From Pseudomonas protegens CHA0 (GTDB lineage Bacteria > Pseudomonadota > Gammaproteobacteria > Pseudomonadales > Pseudomonadaceae): a DNA stretch of 64,000 bases. Of the stretch, positions 27,288-35,085 are shown piece by piece (the stretch's first letter is position 1; each line of letters opens with the position of its first letter). The DNA lies in NCBI RefSeq assembly GCF_000397205.1, contig NC_021237.1:4757501-4821500 (forward strand), written 5' to 3'. The notes under the pieces are model-generated. The model worked only from the letters and a program-made list of their open reading frames with translations, searched no databases and was not told the DNA's origin. A program made the position numbers and the translations under genes.

Positions 27288-27306
27288 ATTTACGATTCTC
27301 ATTCGT
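27288..27306. promoter_or_regulatory. possible Fur box upstream of fpvG
   Basis: The segment around CGATTCTCATTCG aligns with the 19-bp Fur consensus at about 10 positions, including the central TCATT core. This is a weak match. It is directly upstream of a possible PvdS box. Confidence 0.35.
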
Positions 27307-27307
27307 C

Positions 27308-27331
27308 TTAATTAGATGCAGCAGGCCGCGT
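27308..27331 (+). promoter_or_regulatory. possible PvdS (iron-starvation) box for fpvGHJK
   Basis: TTAAT-N16-CGT differs by one base from the PvdS consensus TAAAT-N16-CGT and sits about 90 bp before the fpvG ATG. PvdS control of fpvGHJK is known in P. aeruginosa; the match here is by eye. Confidence 0.45.
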
Positions 27332-27419
27332 TGGCCCAGGCTATGCCCGGCGCTTTTTGTCCCGGGCCCGGTCCCGGGTTCCAGTGCCGCTCCATTCCTC
27401 GAATCAAGACGCCCATTCA

Positions 27420-28643
27420 ATGTCGAAGAAGTCCCGTTCAAAAATCTGGTTTCTGGTGCACAGCTGGCTGGCCCTGCCCATCTGGTTCTTTGTGCTGATT
27501 GTCTGCGTCACCGGCACCCTGGCGGTGGTCAGCCAGGAGATCGTGTGGCTGGCCAACCCCGACGTGCGCGCCAGCAAGCCCAGCGATGATGCACAACCGC
27601 TGAATTACGACCAGATCGTCCAGGCCATCAAGCGCGCCGAACCCCAGACCCGGGTGGACACCATCGTCACCCCGGATGAAAGCCACTTCGCCCTGAGTGT
27701 CAGTGTCAGCTACCCGGACGGCCGCTCGCCGACGCTCTACGTCAACCCCTACACCGGGGTGATCCAGGGCACCAGCCCGCAGTTCGATTTCCAGGGCTTC
27801 ACCCGCGCCCTGCACGGCTGGTGGCTGGTGCCCTTCACCAACGGCTACAGCTGGGGCTGGTACCTGGTGTCCTTGCTGGGCCTGCCCATGCTGGTGTCGC
27901 TGATCACCGGGCTGGTGGTCTACAAGAAGTTCTGGAAAGGCTTTCTCAAGCCGACCCTGCGCCTGCGCCACGGTGCACGGATCTTCTGGGGTGATTTCCA
28001 TCGCCTGAGCGGCATCTGGTCGATCTGGTTCATCGCGGTGATCTCCATCACCGGCACCTGGTTCATGATCGAAGCGATTCTTTCGGACAACCACATCAGT
28101 ATCTCCAGCGAACCCGTGGTCCCGGTGATCGCCCGCGAGCAAGTGCCGACCACGGGCGATGGCAGCCCGGCGCCGATGATCGGCCTGGACCAGGCCATCG
28201 GCATTGCCACACAGAAAATCCCCGGCTTCGACATCAGCTTCGTCAGCCTGCCGAGCAACGCCTACAGCCACCTGTATGTCGGCGGCCGCGGCTGGTATCC
28301 GCTGATGTACCAGACGGCCAACATCAACCCCTATACCGGCTCCCTGGACACCTCGCACCTGCTGGCGGACCGCAACACCCTGGAGTTCGTCACCGAATCC
28401 ATGCGCCCGTTGCACACCGGTGATTTCGGCGGCCTCTGGATCAAGCTGATCTGGTTCTTCTTCGGCCTGGTGCTGAGCATGATGGTCCTCAGCGGCCTGC
28501 TGATCTGGACCAAGCGCACCGCCCTGGTCACCGCCAACGCCCTTAAGCGCGAAGAAAAGGCCGCCCGTGCGCGCCCCGCCAGCAAACCCGCCCAGGCACC
28601 CGCCCCGGCCATGAGCGCCGAAACCTCGGAGAGCACCCTGTGA
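27420..28643 (+). CDS. fpvG: FpvG inner-membrane ferri-pyoverdine reductase (PepSY family)
   Basis: 407 residues, PepSY-associated membrane protein with four membrane segments. The first is WFLVHSWLALPIWFFVLIVCVTGTL, and histidines HSW, ALHGWW, DFHRLSGIW and LHTGDFGG probably ligate haem. FpvG reduces Fe3+ in ferri-pyoverdine in the periplasm. I place the start at ATG 27420 (MSKKSRSKIWFLVHSW), dropping a 21-residue non-conserved extension in the open frame. Its stop overlaps the GTG of fpvH. The gene order fpvGHJK-CDEF matches P. aeruginosa PA2403-PA2410. Confidence 0.88.
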   Translation: MSKKSRSKIWFLVHSWLALPIWFFVLIVCVTGTLAVVSQEIVWLANPDVRASKPSDDAQPLNYDQIVQAIKRAEPQTRVDTIVTPDESHFALSVSVSYPDGRSPTLYVNPYTGVIQGTSPQFDFQGFTRALHGWWLVPFTNGYSWGWYLVSLLGLPMLVSLITGLVVYKKFWKGFLKPTLRLRHGARIFWGDFHRLSGIWSIWFIAVISITGTWFMIEAILSDNHISISSEPVVPVIAREQVPTTGDGSPAPMIGLDQAIGIATQKIPGFDISFVSLPSNAYSHLYVGGRGWYPLMYQTANINPYTGSLDTSHLLADRNTLEFVTESMRPLHTGDFGGLWIKLIWFFFGLVLSMMVLSGLLIWTKRTALVTANALKREEKAARARPASKPAQAPAPAMSAETSESTL

Positions 28644-29182
28644 GCCAGACTAGCACCGCCGCCGCGCCTTCGAACCTGAGCCGGCTCTGGCACAAGTGGC
28701 GCTTTCACCTGAACATCCTGCTGTTGCTGATTCCCCTGGGCTTCATGCCCAAATACTTCGCCGACGTTGCCCTGTTTCGCGGCGAAAGCGGCCTGGGTGA
28801 ACGGGAGATCGGCGAGATCCAGGTCGGCCCCTGGAGCCTGCGCCTGGCGGAAATGCGCAACGAAGCGCCACGCAGCGATGGCCCCGCCGGTTACCTGAAA
28901 AGCTTCAACGCCGCCCTGTGCCAGGCCTGCATCGAGCCGGTCAAGGCCACCTACCTGCGCATCGGCAAGCCCCGCAGCCTGCGGGCCGCCGGGGTGATTT
29001 TCTTCGGCAGCCCGTACCGCATGGGCGCCAGCCTGCCCATCCCGGAAAAGACCAAGGCCGATTCCGAGCTGTGGATCACCATGGAAGGCTGGGACGGCAG
29101 CATGCACCAGGCATCCATTCCCCTGAGCCAGGCGTCACCCGCCACCGTGGCCTGGCTCGAAAAACAAGGAGGCAAACGATGA
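28640..29182 (+). CDS. fpvH: FpvH, accessory protein of ferri-pyoverdine reduction
   Basis: 180 residues starting at GTG 28640. A cytoplasmic N-terminus and one membrane helix (FHLNILLLLIPLGFMPKYF) precede a periplasmic domain containing CQAC, a possible redox or metal-binding pair. In P. aeruginosa FpvH assists FpvG in iron release. It overlaps fpvG at the 5' end and fpvJ at the 3' end (ATGA), so the four membrane genes are translationally coupled. Confidence 0.85.
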   Translation: MSQTSTAAAPSNLSRLWHKWRFHLNILLLLIPLGFMPKYFADVALFRGESGLGEREIGEIQVGPWSLRLAEMRNEAPRSDGPAGYLKSFNAALCQACIEPVKATYLRIGKPRSLRAAGVIFFGSPYRMGASLPIPEKTKADSELWITMEGWDGSMHQASIPLSQASPATVAWLEKQGGKR

Positions 29183-29517
29183 GTTGCGCAGTATCCCCAC
29201 GGCGCCTTGGCGCCCTGGCCCTGTTGTTGCTGGGCGGCGCCTTCAGCCACAGCGCCCTGGCCCACAACCCGATGTGCGAGTGCAAGGCCATAGACGCCGA
29301 GCAGATCCGCTGCACCGGTGGTTTTTCCGATGGCAGCGGCGCCCCGGGGGTGACCCTGGACGTGATCGGCTACGACGAAACCATCCTGGTGCCGGGCAAG
29401 CTGGGAGCCGACTCGACCCTGACCTTCAAGAAACCTTCCAGCGAGTTCTACGTACTCTTCGATGCGGGCCCCGGCCACGTGGTCGAGATCGACCAAGCGG
29501 ATATCGAGGCCCCATGA
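29179..29517 (+). CDS. fpvJ: FpvJ, periplasmic accessory protein
   Basis: 112 residues. The N-terminal hydrophobic stretch ending in SHSALAHNP is a Sec signal. The mature part begins HNPMCECKAI with cysteines and a histidine that could bind a metal, then a small beta-sandwich-like domain. It works with FpvG, FpvH and FpvK in iron removal from pyoverdine. AAGGAGG precedes the ATG, which overlaps the fpvH stop. Confidence 0.82.
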   Translation: MSCAVSPRRLGALALLLLGGAFSHSALAHNPMCECKAIDAEQIRCTGGFSDGSGAPGVTLDVIGYDETILVPGKLGADSTLTFKKPSSEFYVLFDAGPGHVVEIDQADIEAP

Positions 29518-30086
29518 CTCCTGCCACCACCCAGGTTGTGCGCCCCGCCGGCGCCGGCCATGAAACCCTCTATGTGCTGTTGCTGTGTGCACTGATTCTG
29601 AGTGTGGCTGCCACCGTGGTGCTGTGGCGCGGCGAAGAAACCGCGACCGGCAGTGTCGCCAGCCACCAGCTGGACGCGCGCCGCGACCTCAGCGCCGGCG
29701 AGCAGGGCATCTATGCCGACCTGCGGGTGACCCTCGACGAAATCCACCTGCTGCGCGCCGAAAGCCAGGACCTGCCGACCCCCGAGGAACTGGCCGGCGA
29801 AGGCTTCGCACCCTTCGCCCAGGACGCCAGCTCGGTGAGCCGCGGTGGCCATATCTGGACAGTGCAGAACCAGGCCTACCTGGGTCTGAGCCAGAACCCG
29901 CAAGTGGCCGGCTCCTTTCTGATGCGCATCGACGCCGAAGATGACACCCAGGTGGATATCTGGCTCAACCGCGCCCCTTCCGCCGCCCTGCCCGCTGACC
30001 TGGGCGACGAACCACTGGCCGCCGCCGGCTGGCAACAGGTGGTGGCGCAATTCGATGCCGGAGTGACCCGCCAGCATCGCCACTGA
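29514..30086 (+). CDS. fpvK: FpvK, membrane-anchored accessory protein
   Basis: 190 residues. One N-terminal membrane helix (LYVLLLCALILSVAATVVLW) anchors a periplasmic domain of unknown fold (DUF6162-like). The ATG at 29514 overlaps the fpvJ stop. It is the last of the coupled fpvGHJK set, and its position is the main basis for the name. It is followed 35 bp later by the transporter genes fpvCDEF. Confidence 0.8.
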   Translation: MTPATTQVVRPAGAGHETLYVLLLCALILSVAATVVLWRGEETATGSVASHQLDARRDLSAGEQGIYADLRVTLDEIHLLRAESQDLPTPEELAGEGFAPFAQDASSVSRGGHIWTVQNQAYLGLSQNPQVAGSFLMRIDAEDDTQVDIWLNRAPSAALPADLGDEPLAAAGWQQVVAQFDAGVTRQHRH

Positions 30087-30121
30087 TCATTCGCATTCAC
30101 CCGAGAGAAGACCGCTTGCTC

Positions 30122-31051
30122 ATGCCTATTTCATCTCAACGCCGCCCCTTTCTGCAGGTGCTGCTGGTCAGTCTGCTGGCCCTGGTGCTCAGCCCCCTGG
30201 CCAGCGCCGACCCGGCCAAGCGCCTGCGCATCGGCATCACCCTGCACCCCTACTACAGCTACGTGGCCAATATCGTCGGTGACAAGGCCGAGGTGGTGCC
30301 GCTGATTCCCGCCGGCTTCAACCCCCACGCCTACGAACCCCGGGCCGAGGACATCAAGCGCATCGGCACCCTGGACGTGATAGTGCTCAACGGCGTGGGC
30401 CACGATGACTTCGCCGACCGCATGATCGCCGCCAGCGAGCGCCCGGACATCCCGGTGATCGAAGCCAACGAAAACGTGCCGCTGCTGGCCGCCACCGGGG
30501 TGGCCGCGCGAGGCGCCGGCAAAGTGGTCAACCCGCACACCTTCCTCTCCATCAGCGCCTCCATCGCCCAGGTCAACAACATCGCCCGAGAGCTGGGCAA
30601 GATGGACCCGACCAACGCCAAGACCTACACCCAGAACGCCCGCGCCTACGGCAAGCGCCTGCGGCAGATGCGCGCCGACGCCCTGGCCAAGCTGACCCAG
30701 GCGCCCAATGCCGACCTGCGGGTGGCCACGGTGCATGCTGCCTACGACTACCTGCTGCGCGAGTTCGGCCTGCAAGTCACCGCGGTGGTGGAGCCGGCCC
30801 ACGGCATCGAACCCAGCCCCAGCCAGTTGAAGAAGACCATCGACCAACTGCGCGAGCTGGACGTCAAGGTGATCTTCTCGGAGATGGACTTCCCCTCCAC
30901 CTACGTCGACACCATCCAGCGTGAATCCGGGGTCAAGCTCTACCCGCTGTCACACATTTCCTACGGCGACTACAGCGCCGACAAGTACGAGAAGGAAATG
31001 AAGGGCAACCTCGACACCGTGGTCCGGGCCATCCAGGAGGCCGGGGCATGA
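30122..31051 (+). CDS. fpvC: FpvC, periplasmic metal-binding protein (ABC cluster 9 family)
   Basis: 309 residues. The Sec signal ends near LASADP. The ZnuA-like fold shows HPYYSYVANIVGDKAEV, NPHAYEPRAEDI (His ligand), PHTFLS, ATVHAAYDYL and FSEMDFPS. In P. aeruginosa FpvC binds Fe2+ released by FpvG, as a partner of FpvF. I chose ATG 30122; a TTG at 30116 is the alternative and lies closer to GAGAAG. Its stop overlaps the fpvD ATG. Confidence 0.87.
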   Translation: MPISSQRRPFLQVLLVSLLALVLSPLASADPAKRLRIGITLHPYYSYVANIVGDKAEVVPLIPAGFNPHAYEPRAEDIKRIGTLDVIVLNGVGHDDFADRMIAASERPDIPVIEANENVPLLAATGVAARGAGKVVNPHTFLSISASIAQVNNIARELGKMDPTNAKTYTQNARAYGKRLRQMRADALAKLTQAPNADLRVATVHAAYDYLLREFGLQVTAVVEPAHGIEPSPSQLKKTIDQLRELDVKVIFSEMDFPSTYVDTIQRESGVKLYPLSHISYGDYSADKYEKEMKGNLDTVVRAIQEAGA

Positions 31052-31791
31052 CCGCCATCGAGACCCTGCTGCGGGGCCCGGCCATCGAGTTCGACCAGGT
31101 CAGCCTGACCCTGGGCCGCACCACCATCCTCGATCGCGTCGCCTTCCAGGTGCAGCCCGGCAGCGTGCACGCCCTGGTGGGCCCCAACGGCGGCGGCAAG
31201 AGTTCGCTGATCAAGACCCTGCTGGGGCAGATGCCGCACCAGGGCCAGTTGCGCCTGCAGTGGCCGGATGCCCCCGGCACCATCGGCTACGTGCCCCAGG
31301 CCCTGGAGTTCGACCGCGGCCTGCCCATGACCGTGGACGACTTCATGGCCGCCATGTGCCAGCGCCGCCCGGCCTTTCTCGGCCTCAGCCGGCACTACGC
31401 CCAAGCCATTGGCGAGGCCCTGGAACGAGTCGGCATGCAGGACAAGCGCAAGCGGCGCATGGGCGCCCTGTCCGGCGGTGAACGCCAGCGGGTACTGCTG
31501 GCCCAGGGCCTGATCCCGGCACCGCAACTGCTGGTACTGGATGAACCGATGTCGGCCCTGGACGAGGCCGGCATCCAGGTCTTCGAACGACTGCTCCACG
31601 ACTGGCGCCAGAGCGGCATCACCCTGTTGTGGATCGAGCACGACCTGGAGGCCGTGGGCCGCCTGGCGGACCGGGTCACCGGCCTCAACCGTCGGGTGCT
31701 GTTCGACGGCCCGGCGCAGCAGACCCTGACCCCGGAGCGCCTGCTCAGCCTGTTCTCCACCCATCCACGAGCCGCCGGGAGCGCCGCCTGA
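31048..31791 (+). CDS. fpvD: FpvD, ABC transporter ATPase
   Basis: 247 residues. Walker A GPNGGGKSS, signature LSGGERQRV, Walker B LLVLDEPMSALD and the H-loop WIEHD are all intact. It energises FpvE for iron import. It overlaps fpvC (ATGA) and shares one base with the fpvE ATG. Confidence 0.9.
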   Translation: MTAIETLLRGPAIEFDQVSLTLGRTTILDRVAFQVQPGSVHALVGPNGGGKSSLIKTLLGQMPHQGQLRLQWPDAPGTIGYVPQALEFDRGLPMTVDDFMAAMCQRRPAFLGLSRHYAQAIGEALERVGMQDKRKRRMGALSGGERQRVLLAQGLIPAPQLLVLDEPMSALDEAGIQVFERLLHDWRQSGITLLWIEHDLEAVGRLADRVTGLNRRVLFDGPAQQTLTPERLLSLFSTHPRAAGSAA

Positions 31792-32690
31792 TGACCTATG
31801 AAGCTTTTCGCCTGATGGTCCAGGGCTGGGCTTCGGCCGGCTACCTGCCCGAAGCCCTGGCCTACGGGTTCGTGGTCAACGCCCTGCTGGCCGGGCTGCT
31901 GATCGGCCCGGTGCTGGGCGGCCTGGGTACCCTGGTGGTGGTCAAACGCTTCGCCTTCTTCTCCGAAGCCGTGGGCCACGCGGCGCTGACCGGGGTGGCC
32001 ATCGGCATTCTCCTGGGCGAACCCTACACCGGCCCCTACGGCAGCCTGTTCGGCTACTGCCTGCTGTTCGGCATCCTGCTCAACTACCTGCGCAACCGCA
32101 CCGGCCTGGCCCCGGACACCCTGATCGGCGTGTTCCTTTCGGTGTCCCTGGCCCTGGGCGCCAGCCTGCTGCTGATCCTCGCCGGCAAGATCAACGTGCA
32201 CATCCTGGAAAACGTGCTGTTCGGCTCGGTGCTCACGGTCAACGGCAGCGACCTCTTGGTGCTGCTGATCGTCGGCGCCCTGGTGCTGGGCCTGAGCCTG
32301 CCGTTGTACAACCGCATCATGCTGGCCAGCTTCAACCCGCAGCTGGCGGCGGTACGCGGCGTAGCGGTGAAGACCCTGGACTACCTGTTCGTGATCCTGG
32401 TGACCCTGATCACCGTGGCCGCGGTCAAAGTCATCGGCGCCATCCTGGTAGGCGCCCTGCTGGTGATTCCGGCCGCCGCGGCACGCCTGCTGAGCCAGTC
32501 GCTCAAGGGCTTCTTCTGGATCTCGGTGAGCATCGCCACCGTCAGCACCCTGTGCGGCATCCTGCTGCCGATCGTCTTCGACCTGCCGGTGCCCTCCGGC
32601 GCCGCGATCATCCTGGTGGCCGGTGTCGCCTTCGCCCTGGCCGCCATCGCTCGCGGCACTGTCCCCAGCCTGAAAGGGAATATCGGATAA
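31791..32690 (+). CDS. fpvE: FpvE, metal ABC permease (ZnuB/TroC family)
   Basis: 299 residues with about eight or nine membrane helices. The segment RFAFFSEAVGHAALTGVAIG is the conserved metal-permease motif, and the C-terminal ILVGALLVIPAAAARLLSQSLKGFFWIS is also typical. It imports iron released from pyoverdine together with FpvD. It overlaps fpvD and directly abuts fpvF. Confidence 0.88.
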   Translation: MTYEAFRLMVQGWASAGYLPEALAYGFVVNALLAGLLIGPVLGGLGTLVVVKRFAFFSEAVGHAALTGVAIGILLGEPYTGPYGSLFGYCLLFGILLNYLRNRTGLAPDTLIGVFLSVSLALGASLLLILAGKINVHILENVLFGSVLTVNGSDLLVLLIVGALVLGLSLPLYNRIMLASFNPQLAAVRGVAVKTLDYLFVILVTLITVAAVKVIGAILVGALLVIPAAAARLLSQSLKGFFWISVSIATVSTLCGILLPIVFDLPVPSGAAIILVAGVAFALAAIARGTVPSLKGNIG

Positions 32691-33674
32691 ATGCACAGTT
32701 CATTGCCTCACCTGTCACTGCGTCGCCTGACCCTGGCCCTGGCCCTCGGCGGCCTGATCAGTACTCCGGCCCTGGCCGAGCGCGACCACTTCGAACCGAT
32801 GCGCGTGGTCGCCAACCACGGCATGGGCAACACCGCGCTGCACAGCGCCACCTCAAGCAAATCACCGACGGTGCTGGCTTCCCTACCGGTAACTTTCGGC
32901 CTGGGGCAGATCCTGCTGCAGGGTACCGACATCAAGCTGGAACGGGCCGCCCCGGCCAACCTGCCGGGCTCGCGGCAGACTGCCTATTTCACCGGGCGTG
33001 GCGCTCCGGCCCTGGCCAAGCTGGCGCTCAATGCCGACGCAGTGATCGGCCTGCGCTCGATCTGGCCGGACGACCCGCTGTACCCCAACGCCCGGCGCAG
33101 CAACATCCGCATCGTCGAGATCGACGCTGCACGCCCGGTGGACGGCGCCCTGCCCGGGGTGGCCCTGCAACCGGGCAAGAGCGACGGGCTCAACGCCCAG
33201 CCCTGGCTGTCCAGCAACAACCTGGGGCGCATGGCCGACGTGCTGGCGGCGGACCTCGCGCGGCTGGCGCCCGAAGCCAAACCGCAGATCGAAAGCAACC
33301 TGGCGGGCCTCAAACAGCGCCTGCTGAAACTCAGCGCCGACAGCGAAGCGCGCCTGGCCGAGGCCGACAACCTCAGCGTGCTGAGCCTCTCCGAGCACTT
33401 CGGGTACCTGGTCAGTGGCCTGAACCTGGAACTGCTGGAAGTGGACGCCCGGGCCGACAACGAATGGACCCCCGAGGCCCTGAAAAAGCTGCAAGCCCGG
33501 CTCAAGGACAACGATGTGGCCCTGGTCCTGCACCACCGCCAGCCGTCCGATGCACTGAAAGCCGCCATCAGCGCCGGCGGCAGCCAGCTACTGGTGCTGG
33601 AAACCGACAGCGCTGACCCGCTCGCCGAACTGGAAGGCAACCTGCAGAAAGTCACCCAGGCCTTGAGCCTGTAG
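32691..33674 (+). CDS. fpvF: FpvF, periplasmic binding protein for pyoverdine/iron
   Basis: 327 residues, a second ZnuA-like binding protein with a Sec signal (TLALALGGLISTPALAE). In P. aeruginosa FpvF binds pyoverdine and FpvC, forming the platform for iron extraction. The fold is recognisable from VLSLSEHFGYLVSGLNLELLE and VALVLHHRQ. The ATG follows the fpvE stop with no gap. The stop codon lies inside the left edge of a repeat hairpin that probably ends the operon. Confidence 0.85.
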   Translation: MHSSLPHLSLRRLTLALALGGLISTPALAERDHFEPMRVVANHGMGNTALHSATSSKSPTVLASLPVTFGLGQILLQGTDIKLERAAPANLPGSRQTAYFTGRGAPALAKLALNADAVIGLRSIWPDDPLYPNARRSNIRIVEIDAARPVDGALPGVALQPGKSDGLNAQPWLSSNNLGRMADVLAADLARLAPEAKPQIESNLAGLKQRLLKLSADSEARLAEADNLSVLSLSEHFGYLVSGLNLELLEVDARADNEWTPEALKKLQARLKDNDVALVLHHRQPSDALKAAISAGGSQLLVLETDSADPLAELEGNLQKVTQALSL

Positions 33675-33779
33675 CCGCTGCCGCAGGCTGCGAACGGCTG
33701 TGCAGGAGACGCTGCTCTTGAGATCGCTGAAGGTCCTTCGGACCTTGGCGCAGCTTCGCCATGGCTCAGCAGCGGCTAC
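33671..33779. repeat. second REP-type inverted repeat at fpvF 3' end
   Basis: GTAGCCGCTGCCGCAGGCTGCG on the left is answered by agcagcggctac on the right, with AAGGTCCTTCGGACCTTGGC in between forming a further stem. This repeat differs in sequence from the other REPs here. The left arm contains the fpvF stop codon. Confidence 0.75.
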
Positions 33780-33884
33780 AGTCGGGGTCAGGGGCCGGGG
33801 CCGCTTACATATTCCCTCAAGATCGCGCGCATTTTCCGGTGCTAGTCTGCGCTTCGCCAAAAGCCCAGAGAAGAAGCCCGCGCC

Positions 33885-34712
33885 ATGAGCGACTACGTAA
33901 ACCTCAACAAGACCAACTGGGACGAACGCGCGCCCCTGCATGCCGCCTCGGCGGACTACGCGGTGCAGCGTTTTGTCGACGAAGCCGGCTATCTGTCCGA
34001 CGTGGTGCAGTTCGACCGGCCCTTGCTGGGGGATATCCGAGGCCTGCGCGGGGTGCATCTGCAATGCCATATCGGCACCGACACCCTGTCCCTGGCCCGC
34101 CTCGGCGCGCAGATGAGCGGCGTGGATTTTTCCCCGGCGTCCCTGGCGGAAGCCCGGACCCTGGCCCGACGCTGCAATACGCCTATCGACTACCACGAGT
34201 CCGACGTGTTCCTGGCCGCCGAGGTACTGCCCCAAGGCAACTTCGATCTGGTCTACACCGGCATCGGCGCCCTGTGCTGGCTGCCGAGCATCGAGCGCTG
34301 GGCGCAGACCGTCGGCGCCCTGCTCAAGCCCGGGGGCCGGCTGTTCATCCGCGAAGGCCACCCGATGCTCTGGGCCATCAACGAAGATCACCACGACTCA
34401 TTGCGGGTGGAACTGCCCTACTTCGAAACCCGCGAGCCTCTGGTCTGGGACGACGAAAATACCTACGTGGAAACCGACAGCCCCCTCAAGGCCACCATGA
34501 CCCACGAATGGAATCACGGCATGGGCGAAATCATCAGCGCCCTGTTGGGCCAGGGCTTGCAGATCACCGGTCTGGTGGAGCACCAGAGCATCCCCTGGGA
34601 AGCCCTCCCCGGGCAGATGATCGTTGATGAACGCGGCGAATGGCGGCTCAAGGACGCGCCATGGCGCCTGCCCTTGAGCTACACCTTGCAGGCCATCAAG
34701 CCCGCGGCCTGA
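33885..34712 (+). CDS. class I SAM-dependent methyltransferase
   Basis: 275 residues. Motif I is the variant VHLQCHIGTDTLSLARLGA followed by VDFSPASLAEA, then FDLVYTGIGALCWLPS and LLKPGGRLFI, a typical Rossmann methyltransferase. The substrate is unknown. It lies between fpvF and the convergent MbtH gene but has its own spacing (about 100 bp after the repeat), so a role in pyoverdine modification is only a guess. AGAGAAGA precedes the ATG. Confidence 0.87.
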   Translation: MSDYVNLNKTNWDERAPLHAASADYAVQRFVDEAGYLSDVVQFDRPLLGDIRGLRGVHLQCHIGTDTLSLARLGAQMSGVDFSPASLAEARTLARRCNTPIDYHESDVFLAAEVLPQGNFDLVYTGIGALCWLPSIERWAQTVGALLKPGGRLFIREGHPMLWAINEDHHDSLRVELPYFETREPLVWDDENTYVETDSPLKATMTHEWNHGMGEIISALLGQGLQITGLVEHQSIPWEALPGQMIVDERGEWRLKDAPWRLPLSYTLQAIKPAA

Positions 34713-34723
34713 TCGCGCAATAC

Positions 34724-34760
34724 AAAAAGCCCGCTGAACCCTGGAGTTCCGCGGGCTTTT
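34724..34760. terminator. bidirectional Rho-independent terminator
   Basis: AAAAAGCCCGC pairs with GCGGGCTTTT around a 17-base loop, with A-rich and T-rich flanks suitable for both strands. It separates the convergent methyltransferase and MbtH genes. Confidence 0.88.
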
Positions 34761-34778
34761 CTTGCCCTGCCTGACCGA

Positions 34779-35003
34779 TCAGCCGGCCACGGCCTGCTGG
34801 TCCATCTTCTGGCGCAGGCTCAAGGGCCGCATGTCGGTCCAGACTTCTTCGATGTAGGCCAGGCAGTCCTTCTTGAAACCGCTCTTGCCCACAGTGCGCC
34901 AGCCCTGGGGCACGGCCTTGTAGTCGGGCCAGATCGAGTATTGCTCTTCATGGTTGACCACCACCTGGAACAGGATGTCCTCACGGTCGAATACTGAAGT
35001 CAT
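34779..35003 (-). CDS. MbtH-like NRPS accessory protein
   Basis: 74 residues. [23 protein letters not shown] and the conserved tryptophans identify the MbtH family, small proteins that bind and activate NRPS adenylation domains. In P. aeruginosa the MbtH-like PA2412 sits next to pvdH and is needed for pyoverdine synthesis. Here it is 82 bp downstream of pvdH on the same strand with no PvdS box of its own, so it is probably co-transcribed from the pvdH promoter. It ends at the shared terminator. Confidence 0.92.
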   Translation of the reverse strand: MTSVFDREDILFQVVVNHEEQYSIWPDYKAVPQGWRTVGKSGFKKDCLAYIEEVWTDMRPLSLRQKMDQQAVAG

Positions 35004-35085
35004 TGCTTGTCTCCATCACTGATAAGGTTCGCCGCGCTCAGCGCACGGCGGTTGTGTAGAAGGAACGAAACGGCGGGGCAAAAAA

